From assembly GCF_014844095.1 (NCBI RefSeq), contig NZ_CP062163.1, forward strand, positions 3,443,501 through 3,507,500: a stretch of 64,000 nucleotides of DNA, written 5' to 3'. The position numbers and the translations under genes were made by a program. This DNA comes from Brevibacillus sp. JNUCC-41 (GTDB lineage: Bacteria > Bacillota > Bacilli > Bacillales > DSM-1321). This document shows positions 10,443 to 20,014 of this stretch, piece by piece. Position 1 is the stretch's first letter, and every line of letters starts with the position of its first letter. The notes under the pieces are model-generated. The model was not told where the DNA came from, searched no databases, and saw only the letters and a list, made by a program, of their open reading frames with translations.

Positions 10443-10471
10443 TTGACATCAAATAAACAAGGCTTTACAAT
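10443..10471 (+). promoter_or_regulatory. Promoter of ylxM-ffh
   Basis: A consensus TTGACA (10443-10448) is followed after 17 bases by TACAAT (10466-10471). The ylxM ribosome site lies about 35 bases downstream. Confidence 0.8.
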
Positions 10472-10518
10472 ATAAACTTGTAAAGGGTTTTCACTTAACA
10501 GCAGGGAGGCTTGCTAAG

Positions 10519-10851
10519 ATGCTTGAAAAGACAACGCGGATTAATTATTTGTATGACTTTTACCAATCGTTGTTAACAGAGAAGCAGCAGAGCTACATGT
10601 CCCTCTACTATCTGGATGATTACTCTCTTGGCGAGATTGCCGAAGAATACGAAGTCAGTAGGCAGGCAGTCTATGATAATATAAAAAGAACGGAAGCGAT
10701 GCTTGAGGAATATGAAGCAAAGCTTTTGTTATTTCAAAAATTTCAAGAGCGTAACCAGTGGATTGCGAATATGAAGGGACTCATAGAAAAGGATTCCTTT
10801 TCAAAAGAGGAGCTGCTTGAAGCAATCACAACGCTTGAGAAGTTGGATTAG
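10519..10851 (+). CDS. ylxM: YlxM family SRP-associated helix-turn-helix protein
   Basis: YlxM-type proteins are encoded just upstream of ffh across Firmicutes; in streptococci the homologue modulates SRP. The 110-residue protein has a sigma-region-4-like helix-turn-helix ([29 protein letters not shown]) at about residues 33-62 and a helical C-terminus. The start ATG 10519 follows GGGAGG at 10504-10509. It ends 12 bases before ffh and is surely co-transcribed with it from the promoter at 10443. A function in SRP assembly or regulation comes from family context, not from this sequence. Confidence 0.93.
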   Translation: MLEKTTRINYLYDFYQSLLTEKQQSYMSLYYLDDYSLGEIAEEYEVSRQAVYDNIKRTEAMLEEYEAKLLLFQKFQERNQWIANMKGLIEKDSFSKEELLEAITTLEKLD

Positions 10852-10862
10852 GAGGCGGCAAT

Positions 10863-12203
10863 ATGGCATTTGAAGGATTGGCCGACCGACTGCAGAGCAC
10901 GATGCAAAAAATCCGCGGAAAAGGGAAGGTCAACGAAGCGGACGTAAAAGAAATGATGCGTGAAGTTCGATTGGCCCTGCTTGAAGCTGATGTTAACTTT
11001 AAAGTCGTGAAGGATTTTGTAAAACGTGTCAGTGAACGTTCGGTAGGTCAGGAAGTGCTGAAAAGCTTAACCCCCGGTCAACAGGTAATTAAAGTAGTTA
11101 AGGAAGAATTGACGGAGCTGATGGGCGGCGAACAAAGCAAGATTGCCGTTGCCTCGAAACCACCGACTGTCATTATGATGGTAGGGCTTCAGGGTGCTGG
11201 TAAAACGACGACCACCGGAAAGCTTGCCAATCTTCTTAGAAAAAAATACAACCGCAAGCCATTGCTCGTTGCGGCTGATATTTACCGTCCGGCGGCGATT
11301 AAGCAGCTTGAAACACTTGGCAAACAATTAAGCATGCCTGTTTTCTCCCTTGGGGACCAGGTCAGCCCTGTTGAAATTGCCAAACAGGCAATTGAAAAAG
11401 CAAAGGAAGAACATCATGATTATGTGTTGATTGATACCGCAGGCCGCCTACATGTTGATGAAAACTTGATGGGTGAACTGAAGGATATCAAAGAGTTGAC
11501 AAAACCTGATGAAATCTTCTTGGTTGTCGATGCGATGACAGGTCAGGATGCGGTCAATGTAGCCCAAAGCTTCAATGAACAGCTAGGCCTGACAGGAGTC
11601 GTCTTAACGAAACTTGATGGGGATACACGTGGCGGTGCGGCACTTTCCATTCGTTCAGTCACCGACACGCCGATTAAATTCGTCGGTATGGGGGAAAAGT
11701 TGGATGCACTTGAAGCTTTCCATCCAGAACGGATGGCGTCAAGGATTCTCGGCATGGGTGATGTATTGACCCTTATCGAAAAAGCACAGGCCAATGTAGA
11801 TGAAGAAAAAGCGAAAGAATTAGAGAAAAAGATGCGTACAGCCACTTTTACCTTTGATGATTTCCTTGATCAGCTTGGTCAGGTGCGGAATATGGGACCG
11901 CTTGATGATATTCTGAAAATGATTCCCGGTGCGAATAAAATGAAAGGGATGGACAATCTTCAAATCGATGAGAAACAGATCGGTCATGTAGAAGCTATCA
12001 TCCGTTCAATGACTACGCATGAGAAGGAACATCCGGAATCCATGAATGCATCCCGCAAGAAACGGATTGCCAAGGGAAGCGGCAGATCGATTCAAGAAGT
12101 GAACCGTCTACTGAAACAATTCGAAGAAATGAAAAAGATGATGAAACAGGTTACGAACATGCAAAAAGGAAAGAAAAAGGGATTCAAATTCCCGTTCATG
12201 TAA
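10863..12203 (+). CDS. ffh: Signal recognition particle protein Ffh
   Basis: Ffh binds signal peptides and SRP RNA and pairs with FtsY in GTP-dependent membrane targeting. The NG domain shows GLQGAGKTTTTGKLA near residue 108, DIYRPAAIKQL, DTAGRLHVDE and TKLDGDTRGGAAL. The methionine-rich M domain follows from FDDFLDQLGQVRNMGPLD and ends with a lysine-rich tail after MMKQVTNMQKGKKK. At 446 residues it matches B. subtilis. The ribosome site TAGGAGG overlaps the end of ylxM. A tandem-repeat-free, intact gene. Confidence 0.98.
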   Translation: MAFEGLADRLQSTMQKIRGKGKVNEADVKEMMREVRLALLEADVNFKVVKDFVKRVSERSVGQEVLKSLTPGQQVIKVVKEELTELMGGEQSKIAVASKPPTVIMMVGLQGAGKTTTTGKLANLLRKKYNRKPLLVAADIYRPAAIKQLETLGKQLSMPVFSLGDQVSPVEIAKQAIEKAKEEHHDYVLIDTAGRLHVDENLMGELKDIKELTKPDEIFLVVDAMTGQDAVNVAQSFNEQLGLTGVVLTKLDGDTRGGAALSIRSVTDTPIKFVGMGEKLDALEAFHPERMASRILGMGDVLTLIEKAQANVDEEKAKELEKKMRTATFTFDDFLDQLGQVRNMGPLDDILKMIPGANKMKGMDNLQIDEKQIGHVEAIIRSMTTHEKEHPESMNASRKKRIAKGSGRSIQEVNRLLKQFEEMKKMMKQVTNMQKGKKKGFKFPFM

Positions 12204-12287
12204 GGTTTATTTCAGGTCGAAACTGAAGTGAAATACGGGTCGAATCCATGTGTTTCAACACTTTTTTTACCTGTTAAGAAAAAAACC

Positions 12288-12317
12288 TTTACAAACATGC
12301 AAGACATTTGATATTAT
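12288..12317 (+). promoter_or_regulatory. Probable promoter of rpsP
   Basis: TTTACA (12288-12293) and TATTAT (12312-12317) are 18 bases apart in the 150-base gap after ffh, about 40 bases before the rpsP start. Confidence 0.55.
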
Positions 12318-12356
12318 ACTATCTTGTGTGAAACTATTCGGAGGTGCTTATTTAAA

Positions 12357-12629
12357 ATGGCAGTAAAAATTCGCTTAAAACGTATGGGAGCTAAAAAATC
12401 TCCTTTCTATCGTATTGTAGTTGCAGATTCCCGTTCACCACGTGACGGACGTTACATTGAAGTGGTAGGAACTTATAACCCGGTGACTCAACCAGCTAAA
12501 GTTGAAATCAACGAAGAGCTTGCTCTTAAATGGTTACAAGATGGAGCTAAACCATCTGATACAGTTCGTAACTTATTCTCTACACAAGGCATCATGGAAA
12601 AATTCCATGTTGCGAAAAACAGCAAGTAA
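12357..12629 (+). CDS. rpsP: 30S ribosomal protein S16
   Basis: S16 is an early-binding small-subunit protein. The 90-residue sequence [20 protein letters not shown], with [21 protein letters not shown] after it, is diagnostic. The ATG at 12357 follows CGGAGGTG at 12340-12347. An in-frame extension back to 12324 is rejected because it would start before this ribosome site. Codon use is strongly biased toward highly expressed codons compared with its neighbours, as expected. khpA follows after 13 bases. Confidence 0.98.
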   Translation: MAVKIRLKRMGAKKSPFYRIVVADSRSPRDGRYIEVVGTYNPVTQPAKVEINEELALKWLQDGAKPSDTVRNLFSTQGIMEKFHVAKNSK

Positions 12630-12642
12630 TCGACGGTAGTTG

Positions 12643-12873
12643 ATGAAAGCACTGATTGAAACGATTGTTTCAGCACTTGTGGATTATCCGGAAGAGGTCA
12701 TCGTGACCTCCAAGGAAGAATCCGACCGGATTGTTTATATCCTCTCCGTTCATAAAGAGGACATGGGCAAGGTGATCGGTAAACAAGGGCGTGTTGCTAA
12801 GGCGATTCGGACTGTGGTATATGCAGCAGGATCTTCACAGCAGAAGAAAATCTATTTGGAGATTTCCGAATAA
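12643..12873 (+). CDS. khpA: KH-domain RNA-binding protein KhpA (YlqC)
   Basis: KhpA is a small KH-fold RNA-binding protein that partners with KhpB/Jag in streptococci, where it affects cell-wall elongation. The 76-residue protein is almost entirely one KH domain with the GKVIGKQGRVAKAIRTVV loop (the GxxG motif is GKQG) around residues 44-60. ATG 12643 is chosen; a TTG directly before it adds only one residue. No good ribosome site is visible (ACGGTAG at best), so translation may depend on coupling to rpsP. The stop overlaps the first base of the terminator stem. Confidence 0.93.
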   Translation: MKALIETIVSALVDYPEEVIVTSKEESDRIVYILSVHKEDMGKVIGKQGRVAKAIRTVVYAAGSSQQKKIYLEISE

Positions 12874-12899
12874 GGAGGGTTAATACCCCTCCTTTTTTT
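12873..12899 (+). terminator. Intrinsic terminator after khpA
   Basis: The stem AGGAGGG / CCCCTCCT with a short TTAATA-type loop runs into seven T residues. It begins on the last base of the khpA stop codon. Confidence 0.9.
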
Positions 12900-13094
12900 G
12901 TACTTCAAGAAAGTGAAATTCCGACTCGGATCCTAATTGAATAGACCAGGACTTTAAACTTTACGCCTTTTTAAGACGCATCTTTTACCGATTTACGTTA
13001 TACTTAAGAGAATGACCCCCATTTCAAAAAGATTACCCCATCATACATATTTTTTGAAGGAAATAAGAAATCATAGATAATAGGAGGTGCTGGA

Positions 13095-13481
13095 ATGAAA
13101 ATTCTCCAAAATGTAATCGTTAACCAAGTATTAACGGAATCCAGCAAGAATCAGCTCCTCGAGAAATACAAGTCAAAACGCCTTCAGCTTCAAAAAGAGA
13201 GTGAACAGCTTCGCTTTGAACTGAAAAAACTTGAAAAAACAAGAACTCTCCAACCTGCTAGTCTCCGTGCTCATTTTGAAAAAGAAATAAACCAGAGGCA
13301 AGAAAAAATTAAACTGCTTGAATTTCAAATGGAGCAGTTGGAGATCCTTCCCGCAGGAAGTGAATTGAAGGAACGGGAAGTTCAAAGTATCATTGATGTG
13401 GAAATTGGGGCAGATTGGGACGAAATTATGGCAACGAAGACCATTGTCATAAAAGATGGAATCGTCTCGGAAATTCGTTAG
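13095..13481 (+). CDS. ylqD: YlqD family protein of unknown function
   Basis: YlqD is a conserved Bacillus protein without an assigned function. The 128-residue product has a basic N-terminus, a long coiled-coil from about residue 20 to 90 ([19 protein letters not shown] and onwards), then a small acidic segment and [12 protein letters not shown], which resembles the end of a KOW-like or beta-hairpin element. The start ATG 13095 follows TAGGAGGTG. It ends 10 bases before rimM, so it is in the rimM-trmD transcript. The 195 bases upstream lack a convincing promoter. Confidence 0.9.
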   Translation: MKILQNVIVNQVLTESSKNQLLEKYKSKRLQLQKESEQLRFELKKLEKTRTLQPASLRAHFEKEINQRQEKIKLLEFQMEQLEILPAGSELKEREVQSIIDVEIGADWDEIMATKTIVIKDGIVSEIR

Positions 13482-13491
13482 AGGTGAAAGA

Positions 13492-14010
13492 ATGGAAAAA
13501 TGGTTTAATGTAGGTAAAATTGTCAACACACATGGTCTTTTAGGAGAAGTCCGTGTTATTTCTTCAACAGACTTTCCAGAAAAACGATACAAAGTGGGAA
13601 ATACTCTGTATTTGTTTAGGGACACGGAGAAAAAACCCTTGCCGCTTATCATCAGGTCGCATCGCACCCATAAAAACTTTAACCTGTTGACATTCGAGAA
13701 TTATTATAACGTCGGACAGGTCGAGGCTTTTAAAAACGGGGTCCTGAAAGTCAAGGAAGCACAGCTTGGCAAATTGGACGAAGGTGAGTTCTACTTCCAT
13801 GAAATCATCGGCTGTTCGGTATTTACTGATGAAGGCATGGAAGTTGGGGAAATCATTGAGGTTCTTACGCCTGGTGCCAATGATGTTTGGGTGATTAAGA
13901 AAGCTGGCAGTAAGGACGTCCTGATCCCGTATATTGAACAAATTGTAAAAGAAGTGGATATTTCCGCTAAAAAGGTCATCATTACACCGATGGAAGGACT
14001 TTTGGACTGA
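13492..14010 (+). CDS. rimM: 16S rRNA processing protein RimM
   Basis: RimM helps 30S head assembly and binds S19. The 172-residue protein opens [20 protein letters not shown], the RimM N-terminal beta-barrel signature, and has the PRC-barrel motif [18 protein letters not shown] near residue 105, with [20 protein letters not shown] at the end. ATG 13492 follows GAGGTGAAAG; the in-frame upstream part from 13456 lies inside ylqD and is rejected. The last stop base is also the first base of trmD, so the two are coupled. Confidence 0.96.
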   Translation: MEKWFNVGKIVNTHGLLGEVRVISSTDFPEKRYKVGNTLYLFRDTEKKPLPLIIRSHRTHKNFNLLTFENYYNVGQVEAFKNGVLKVKEAQLGKLDEGEFYFHEIIGCSVFTDEGMEVGEIIEVLTPGANDVWVIKKAGSKDVLIPYIEQIVKEVDISAKKVIITPMEGLLD

Positions 14011-14744
14011 TGAAAATCGATGTGCTTTCGCTTTTTCCAGAAATGTTCGAAGGGGTATTTGGTTCGTCCATCTTAAAAAAGGCAGCGGAAAAGCAGGCTG
14101 TCAGCTATAAGGTGACCAATTTTCGAGATTATGCAGATAATAAACATTCGACGGTAGACGATTATCCGTATGGCGGCGGTGCCGGAATGGTATTGAAGGC
14201 ACAGCCGATCTTTGATGCTGTGGAAGCTTTAAAAGGGCAAGGTGAGCTAACCCCAAGGGTAGTCCTGCTTTGTCCCCAGGGAGAGCGTTACACGCAGAAA
14301 AAAGCCGAAGAGCTTGCCGGAGAGGAACATCTCATTTTCATTTGCGGGCATTATGAAGGGTATGATGAGCGCATCCGGGAGCATGTCGTCACTGATGAAA
14401 TATCGATTGGAGACTTTGTACTTACAGGCGGGGAATTGGGTGCGATGGTCATTATTGACAGCGTTGTGCGTTTGCTGCCTGGCGTTCTGGGAAATGTTGA
14501 CTCCCCGATTCTTGATTCCTATTCTTCTGGTTTGTTAGAGCATCCCCATTATACTAGGCCTGCAGATTTCCGGGGGATGAAGGTTCCCGATCCGTTAATA
14601 TCCGGGAATCATAAAAAAATCGATGAATGGCGGATGAAGGAATCTCTGCGCAGAACTTGGATTCGACGTCCGGATTTGCTCGATAGTTATGAACTATCGG
14701 AAGTTGAAAAAAAATTATTATCCGAGATTAAAAAAGAAGACTGA
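14010..14744 (+). CDS. trmD: tRNA (guanine-N1-)-methyltransferase TrmD
   Basis: TrmD makes m1G37 in tRNAs from S-adenosylmethionine, preventing +1 frameshifts. The SPOUT trefoil-knot core is visible: [26 protein letters not shown] and [20 protein letters not shown]. The C-terminal tRNA-binding domain includes [19 protein letters not shown] and [13 protein letters not shown]. At 244 residues it matches B. subtilis (243). Its ATG overlaps the rimM TGA by one base. Confidence 0.97.
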   Translation: MKIDVLSLFPEMFEGVFGSSILKKAAEKQAVSYKVTNFRDYADNKHSTVDDYPYGGGAGMVLKAQPIFDAVEALKGQGELTPRVVLLCPQGERYTQKKAEELAGEEHLIFICGHYEGYDERIREHVVTDEISIGDFVLTGGELGAMVIIDSVVRLLPGVLGNVDSPILDSYSSGLLEHPHYTRPADFRGMKVPDPLISGNHKKIDEWRMKESLRRTWIRRPDLLDSYELSEVEKKLLSEIKKED

Positions 14745-14812
14745 TGTCTATTGCATCGACGTTTATAGTATGATAGGATATAACTTGTGACTTGGGCAAA
14801 ATGCTCAGTCTT

Positions 14813-14862
14813 ATAACGATGTTCCGCTGCAAACAATATGTATTTGCAAGAGCGTCCAGGAG
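14813..14862 (+). ncRNA. Candidate ribosomal protein L19 leader
   Basis: In the 130 bases between trmD and rplS, the segment GTTCCGCTGCAAAC...TTTGCAAGAGCGTCC folds as TGCAAA/TTTGCA with an outer CGCT/AGCG helix separated by a two-base bulge. The conserved look (GATGTTCCGCTG and AGAGCGTCC just before the ribosome site) agrees with my memory of the Firmicute L19 leader family. Autoregulation by L19 is the family expectation, not shown here. Confidence 0.7.
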
Positions 14863-14874
14863 GAGTTGAAATCG

Positions 14875-15222
14875 ATGCAAAATCTTATTAACGAAATCAC
14901 AAAAGAACAACTTCGCTCAGATCTTCCATCATTCAGACCTGGTGACACAGTACGTGTACACGTAAAGGTTATTGAAGGAACTCGCGAACGTATCCAGTTG
15001 TTTGAAGGCGTTGTAATCAAACGTCGTGGCGGCGGAGTTAGTGAAACTTTCACAGTACGTAAGATTTCTTACGGCGTTGGAGTAGAACGTGCTTTCCCTG
15101 TTCACACACCAAAAATTGCGAAACTAGAAGTTATCCGTCACGGTAAAGTACGTCGTGCGAAACTTTATTACCTACGCGAACTTCGTGGTAAAAAAGCACG
15201 TATTAAAGAAATTCGTCGTTAA
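14875..15222 (+). CDS. rplS: 50S ribosomal protein L19
   Basis: L19 sits at the 30S-50S interface. The 115-residue protein shows the signature [20 protein letters not shown] and [20 protein letters not shown], ending [18 protein letters not shown] 14875 follows AGGAGGAG at 14859-14866; the in-frame TTG at 14866 overlaps that ribosome site and is rejected. Codon use is of the highly expressed type. A structured leader precedes it and a terminator follows. Confidence 0.97.
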   Translation: MQNLINEITKEQLRSDLPSFRPGDTVRVHVKVIEGTRERIQLFEGVVIKRRGGGVSETFTVRKISYGVGVERAFPVHTPKIAKLEVIRHGKVRRAKLYYLRELRGKKARIKEIRR

Positions 15223-15290
15223 TCCTTCGAATATCTTCATGCGGGTTTACCATGATCCACATAAGGTGAATAACCAAACAGTATCATGCA

Positions 15291-15324
15291 AAAAAAGGGA
15301 GCTTGTTTATCAGGCTCCCTTTTT
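15291..15324 (+). terminator. Intrinsic terminator after rplS
   Basis: AAAAAAGGGAGC pairs with GCTCCCTTTTT across an 11-base loop, with the T run forming the tail. Confidence 0.88.
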
Positions 15325-15440
15325 GCACTTTAAGAAACGATGAATGCACATACGGTGAAAACTATATAGAATCCTGCTCGCTATAGCGTTCGCAACATGT
15401 TAAAATGATTGTTGATATGCTTCAAAAAGGGTGGGTAAGG

Positions 15441-16001
15441 ATGGCGAAAAAGAAAAATGAATTGTGGGAATGGACGAAGGCGGTCATAATCGCGGTTATA
15501 GCGGCGACGCTGATTCGTTATTTCCTCCTGGCTCCTATTGTTGTGGACGGTAATTCCATGATGCCGACATTAAAGGATACGGACCGCATGATCGTTAATA
15601 AAATCTCCTATTCGATCGGCGAACCGAAAAGATTCGACATTATCGTTTTCGAAGCTCCAGAAGGAAAAGATTACATAAAGCGGGTCATCGGATTGCCAGG
15701 GGAAAAAGTGGAATATAGAGATGATACTCTATATGTGGATGGAAAAGCTTATGATGAGCCATACTTGGATGAATATAAAGAACAATTGATTGATGGCGGG
15801 GATTTGACCGAATCTTTTACATTAAGTGATGTCATAGAACAAGGAACGGTACCTGAAGACACCCTTTTTGTCCTAGGGGATAATCGCCGTTTTAGTAAGG
15901 ATAGCCGCCATATTGGCGTAGGTGTCGTTCCTTACGATAAAGTGTTAGGAAAAACTAAATTAGTTTATTGGCCGATTGAAGACTTTCGATTGGCGGAATA
16001 G
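15441..16001 (+). CDS. sipS: Type I signal peptidase
   Basis: This enzyme cleaves signal peptides on the outer face of the membrane. The 186-residue protein has one N-terminal transmembrane segment (about residues 12-31), then the catalytic serine in GNSMMPTL (Ser39) and the general-base lysine in [13 protein letters not shown] (Lys80), and the C-terminal box [17 protein letters not shown] 15441 follows AGGGTGG; upstream in-frame codons back to 15405 lack a ribosome site. It occupies the place of B. subtilis sip genes near ylqF, but which of SipS, SipT or SipU it matches best cannot be decided here. Confidence 0.93.
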   Translation: MAKKKNELWEWTKAVIIAVIAATLIRYFLLAPIVVDGNSMMPTLKDTDRMIVNKISYSIGEPKRFDIIVFEAPEGKDYIKRVIGLPGEKVEYRDDTLYVDGKAYDEPYLDEYKEQLIDGGDLTESFTLSDVIEQGTVPEDTLFVLGDNRRFSKDSRHIGVGVVPYDKVLGKTKLVYWPIEDFRLAE

Positions 16002-16018
16002 TAGGAAGGTGGATTCCA

Positions 16019-16891
16019 TTGACAATACAGTGGTTCCCTGGCCATATGGCCAAAGCAAGACGGGAAGTAACAGAGAAATTAAAACTGATCGACATCATCT
16101 TTGAACTTGTGGATGCCCGGATTCCGGCATCTTCACGAAATCCGATGATCGATGAAATCATTCAGCATAAACCGCGGGTTATCCTTTTGAATAAAGCGGA
16201 TATGGCCGATCCGGTAAAAACCAATATGTGGCTTGAGCATTATAAATCGCAGGGGAAAACGGCGATTGCCATTAATTCGCAGGCAGGAAACGGTTTAAAC
16301 CAGATTACGGCTGCTGCCAAAAAACTTTTAAAAGAGAAGTATGAGCGGATGGAATCTAGAGGAATAAAGCCGAGAGCGATCCGGGCCATGATAGTCGGCA
16401 TTCCGAACGTTGGGAAATCGACACTAATCAATCGACTTGCCAAAAAGAACATTGCCAAAACAGGGAATACTCCTGGCGTCACGAAAGCGCAGCAATGGAT
16501 AAAAGTTGGTAAGGAATTGGAATTGCTGGATACGCCGGGGATTCTCTGGCCGAAATTCGAGGATCAAGAAGTTGGTTTGAAGCTTGCATTGACAGGTGCG
16601 ATCAAGGATACGATTTTAAACTTGCACGAAGTCTCTTTATACGGTCTTCGCTTTTTGGAAAAAGAATATCCGGATCGAATGAAATCCCGTTATAACCTGG
16701 ATGTAATTCCGCAGGAAACGCTAGAATTGTTCGATGCGGTCGGAAAGTTCAGGGGCTGTTTGGCATCTGGGGGCTTCATCGATTATGATAAGACCGCGGA
16801 GTTGGTCGTACGTGAAATCCGTTCAGAAAAGATGGGCCCGCTTACGTTCGAGGTCCCATTAGATTATGAAGAGGTTGATATTCCCGATTAA
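16019..16891 (+). CDS. rbgA: Ribosome biogenesis GTPase RbgA (YlqF)
   Basis: RbgA is a GTPase needed for late 50S assembly around L16. It is circularly permuted: the NKAD motif (G4, about residues 58-61) precedes the P-loop [14 protein letters not shown] (about residue 125), and DTPG (G3) follows. The [17 protein letters not shown]-terminus is the family signature. The start is TTG 16019 after GTAGGAAGGTGG. At 290 residues it is slightly longer than B. subtilis (282) because of the C-terminal tail. It follows sip by 17 bases. Confidence 0.97.
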   Translation: MTIQWFPGHMAKARREVTEKLKLIDIIFELVDARIPASSRNPMIDEIIQHKPRVILLNKADMADPVKTNMWLEHYKSQGKTAIAINSQAGNGLNQITAAAKKLLKEKYERMESRGIKPRAIRAMIVGIPNVGKSTLINRLAKKNIAKTGNTPGVTKAQQWIKVGKELELLDTPGILWPKFEDQEVGLKLALTGAIKDTILNLHEVSLYGLRFLEKEYPDRMKSRYNLDVIPQETLELFDAVGKFRGCLASGGFIDYDKTAELVVREIRSEKMGPLTFEVPLDYEEVDIPD

Positions 16892-16900
16892 CTGGAAGTG

Positions 16901-16971
16901 ATACGGAGCTGGAGCTGGATGTCGAAAAGGTATTTCTTTTTGATGTCTCTTTTCCGCTCCGTATTTTTTTT
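16901..16971 (+). terminator. Long-stem intrinsic terminator after rbgA
   Basis: ATACGGAGC (16901-16909) pairs perfectly with GCTCCGTAT (16956-16964), followed by a run of T. The inner arm also contains GAAAAG/CTTTTC, making one long branched hairpin. Confidence 0.85.
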
Positions 16972-17027
16972 CTGAACTGAAGAAAGGAAGCAAGACTGCC
17001 GATAATTAATATGATGGGTGATAAAAG

Positions 17028-17813
17028 ATGATAACTACAATGAGCATTAAGGAAATCTCCTCAAAATTAATGACAATAAGAGAACCCGAAGATCCTTTTT
17101 TACAAGAATGCCAGGAGGATGGAAGAAAGGGAGTAACCGACTTAGTAGGCAAATGGCAAAGAGCTTATGAAAAAGAACAAAAGGTAAGGGATGCTTTCAC
17201 GGAAATGACAGAGTTTGAACGGCAATTGCGAAAACAGGGGTTTTCCATTTTGGCTGGTATCGATGAAGTGGGAAGAGGACCGCTCGCAGGACCAGTTGTG
17301 ACGAGTGCAGTCATCTTGCCTGAATCTTTTTATTTGCCAGGTCTTAATGATTCTAAAAAAATTCCAGAATCAAAAAGGGAACGGTTTTATGAGATGATTT
17401 TTAAGGAAGCACTATCCATAGGTGTGGGTGTTGTACATAGCGAAGTTATTGATGAAATCAATATATATCAAGCCACGAAAAAGGCAATGGTGGCCGCAGT
17501 GAACGATTTGTCAGAACTTCCTGATCATTTGCTGATCGATGCGATGGAACTGGATGTGCCGATTCCGCAGCTTTCACTCATAAAGGGGGACTCAAGAAGC
17601 ATTAGCATCTCTGCGGCCTCCATAATAGCGAAAGTGACCCGTGATAGGATGATGAAGGAATATGGTGAAAAATATCCGGAATATGGTTTCGAAAAGCACA
17701 TGGGTTACGGGACGAGCCAACATTTAGAAGCACTCCGCACGCACGGGCTTACACCTTGGCATAGAAGAAGTTTTGCACCAGTTAAGGAAATCGCTGCAAG
17801 AACGAAGAGCTAA
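17028..17813 (+). CDS. rnhB: Ribonuclease HII
   Basis: RNase HII removes ribonucleotides and RNA primers from DNA hybrids. The metal-binding motif [13 protein letters not shown] carries Asp79 and Glu80; further acidic positions are in LIDAMELD and [15 protein letters not shown]. The C-terminal [11 protein letters not shown]...H..SFAPV is typical. At 261 residues it includes the roughly 70-residue N-terminal extension seen in Bacillus RnhB. ATG 17028 follows GGGTGAT; a second in-frame ATG at 17040 is less likely. ylqG follows six bases after the stop. Confidence 0.96.
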   Translation: MITTMSIKEISSKLMTIREPEDPFLQECQEDGRKGVTDLVGKWQRAYEKEQKVRDAFTEMTEFERQLRKQGFSILAGIDEVGRGPLAGPVVTSAVILPESFYLPGLNDSKKIPESKRERFYEMIFKEALSIGVGVVHSEVIDEINIYQATKKAMVAAVNDLSELPDHLLIDAMELDVPIPQLSLIKGDSRSISISAASIIAKVTRDRMMKEYGEKYPEYGFEKHMGYGTSQHLEALRTHGLTPWHRRSFAPVKEIAARTKS

Positions 17814-17819
17814 GGGGGG

Positions 17820-19745
17820 ATGAGGGTGCAATCCATAACAAGCGGGCAACCCGTTTCTTCACCCATCGAAGTAAAAGGATCTGTGAGTTTGAAAAATGGA
17901 CAAATCCTTATCGGGAAGGTGAATAAGGTTTTTCCTGACCAAACGGCCGAAGTGCAGATTGGCCATCAAAAAATGATTGCCAATCTCGAAATCCCGCTAC
18001 GGGCAGGAGAAAGGTACTGGTTTCAAGTGAAGCACCCAATAGAGGGGAGGATCGTGTTAAAAGCTTTAGATTCCCCCGATATGAGTGTTTCCGGCTTAAA
18101 GGGAACGGCTGGACAATTGATCGCTCATCTTGGCATGACGCCTGAACCGGCCGCTTCGAAGCTTGCCGAATACCTCTTGGCAAATAGGCTTCCGATAACA
18201 AAGGAAACCTTTCAGTCCGCTTTACAATGGTTAAAAGCTACCGATGCTGCAGAAGCTGGTCTGCCTGTAATAAAATCGATGTACATTCAGCAACTGCCAT
18301 TTGTAAAAGATGTATTTGATGCATTATTTACGCAGTCCAAAGGTGAACCTTTCCACAAACTACTCAGTGCCTTCAAGCAACAGCTGCAAGATGTTGGGGC
18401 AGTAACGAGGACTGCCGTCAAGCTTAAGGATGTATTGGACTCTTTGCATGTTGTTAAACAGAACCAGCTTCAACAAAATGGTTTGCAAAACCTAGTGACC
18501 ACTTGGCTGAATCCCGATTCAACGCCAGAAATGAAATCTGGTGCATTTTCCCTGCTTCAAAAGACGGGTTTAATTCCAAAAGGAATTACAGAAGCTGTCT
18601 TTCTGGAAAACTTAATGGATGGAACTGAGGCAAGGTCCGTTATGGCCAAGAATTCAGTGATTGATAAATTACACCAAGGATTGCAGTTGCTTTCCGGGAC
18701 AAAAAGCGGTGCATTTGCAAAAGTTGTAGAGGCCGAACCGACCATTGATCGCAAATTTACCGGTCATGATCATAAGGGAGCAAACCTGCCAGCTGATCTC
18801 CACTCGATACAGAGAAAAAACATTTCTGCAGAAAAACTTTCCCCTCTTGTCTTTCATTTACTCCAGAGTGCTTTTACCGAAGCAACAGCTAAAAAGGCAA
18901 TAGGCGGAAAAATAGAAGTGAACGACCTTATAGGCTACTTGAATACGGATACAGAGCAAATAGAGGAGTCGAAGGGTAAGGTGGCTGAATTACTGTTTCA
19001 GTCGCTTAATAAGCTTTCTGAGGCCCAATACGTTAGGAATAATGAGCGGCTTGTCCTTTCACATGTACTGGAAGCTGAGCTTCAAACAATCGATTTCACC
19101 AACGGGTCTTCCGTTGCAAACCAACTAAAAGAAATGACCAAGGTCCTTGGCCTTCAGCTGGAACATGCACTCCTTAATCTTTCTGGAGATGATACGAAGG
19201 AGATCCCGAATGATTTAGAGACACTTAAACCGCTGCTGCTTAAATTGCTGAATGAGCAAATTCCGGCATCTATCAAGGAGATGGCAGAACAAATCCTGAA
19301 TCGGATTACTGCGCAACAGGTCCTTTCACAGGAAAATGGGCCGATCCAGAATTTGCTCCTGACACTTCCACTCAATTTGGGATCGATTCAAACAGACCTA
19401 ACTTTACAATGGAGCGGAAGGAAAACAAAAGATGGCAAAATAGACCCGGATTACTGCAGAGTCCTATTTTATTTAGAATTGGAACGTCTTAAAGAAACGG
19501 TCATCGACATGCAGGTTCAAAACCGTATCATAAAAGTGACGGTCATCAATGGGCATGGTGCGCTCCTTGAAGAGGCAGCCGGTCAATATCTTGACATCCT
19601 AAGAGAAAATCTCGGAAAAATGGATTACAGATTATCAGGGGTTTCATTTGTAAAAACCGTGAATGAAAAAGAGCGGGTCCTAGAGGTGAAACCGATTCCT
19701 TTTTCGGAAACCGGTTCATATAGCGGATTGGATATTCGAATATGA
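17820..19745 (+). CDS. ylqG: YlqG-like protein with FliK-type C-terminal region
   Basis: The position between rnhB and ylqH matches B. subtilis ylqG, whose function is unknown. The 641-residue protein has no signal peptide or membrane segment. An N-terminal region with GQILIGKVNKVFPDQTAEV and a helical middle precede a C-terminal part (about 515-625) with LFYLELERLKETVIDMQVQN and ILRENLGKMDYRLSGVSF, which resembles the hook-length domain of FliK by pattern. The ATG at 17820 touches the purine-rich AAGGGGGG; GTG 17826 has better spacing and may be the true start. The stop overlaps the start of ylqH, suggesting joint action. Confidence 0.8.
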   Translation: MRVQSITSGQPVSSPIEVKGSVSLKNGQILIGKVNKVFPDQTAEVQIGHQKMIANLEIPLRAGERYWFQVKHPIEGRIVLKALDSPDMSVSGLKGTAGQLIAHLGMTPEPAASKLAEYLLANRLPITKETFQSALQWLKATDAAEAGLPVIKSMYIQQLPFVKDVFDALFTQSKGEPFHKLLSAFKQQLQDVGAVTRTAVKLKDVLDSLHVVKQNQLQQNGLQNLVTTWLNPDSTPEMKSGAFSLLQKTGLIPKGITEAVFLENLMDGTEARSVMAKNSVIDKLHQGLQLLSGTKSGAFAKVVEAEPTIDRKFTGHDHKGANLPADLHSIQRKNISAEKLSPLVFHLLQSAFTEATAKKAIGGKIEVNDLIGYLNTDTEQIEESKGKVAELLFQSLNKLSEAQYVRNNERLVLSHVLEAELQTIDFTNGSSVANQLKEMTKVLGLQLEHALLNLSGDDTKEIPNDLETLKPLLLKLLNEQIPASIKEMAEQILNRITAQQVLSQENGPIQNLLLTLPLNLGSIQTDLTLQWSGRKTKDGKIDPDYCRVLFYLELERLKETVIDMQVQNRIIKVTVINGHGALLEEAAGQYLDILRENLGKMDYRLSGVSFVKTVNEKERVLEVKPIPFSETGSYSGLDIRI

Positions 19746-20014
19746 TAAATGAGCAACGAAAAGAAGCCATTGCCTTAAAGTATGATCAAAGAACGTCCAA
19801 AGCGCCCGTCATATTGGCGAAGGGGAAAGGTAAAACGGCTGAAAATATTCTGAAAACGGCCATGAAACTGAATATACCGGTCCAGAGGGACGAATCGCTT
19901 GCTGCACTTTTAGGTCAATTGGATATAAATCAAACGATTCCGGAAGAATTATATGGAGCAGTTGCAGAGGTATTTGCATTCATTTATAAAGTTGACAAGG
20001 ACATGAATCGGTAG
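19742..20014 (+). CDS. ylqH: YlqH, orphan FlhB C-terminal-like protein
   Basis: The 90-residue protein aligns by eye along its length with the C-terminal cytoplasmic domain of FlhB encoded at 49594-50676: EAIALKYDQ vs FAIALKYDE, ILAKGKGK vs VVAKGVDF, ESLAALLGQLDINQTIPEELYGAVAEVFAFIYK vs RPLARSLYDQAELGQAIPEEF. It lacks the membrane part and the self-cleaving NPTH motif, which is replaced by the unrelated N-terminus MINEQRK. It overlaps ylqG by four bases. In B. subtilis the homologue has no settled role. Substitution for FlhB-C in export-switching is a guess. Confidence 0.88.
   Translation: MINEQRKEAIALKYDQRTSKAPVILAKGKGKTAENILKTAMKLNIPVQRDESLAALLGQLDINQTIPEELYGAVAEVFAFIYKVDKDMNR

Noticed and set aside
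13173..13667. A 164-codon minus-strand frame over ylqD and rimM
   Set aside because: It crosses the boundary of two well-supported genes on the other strand and has no recognisable protein features.
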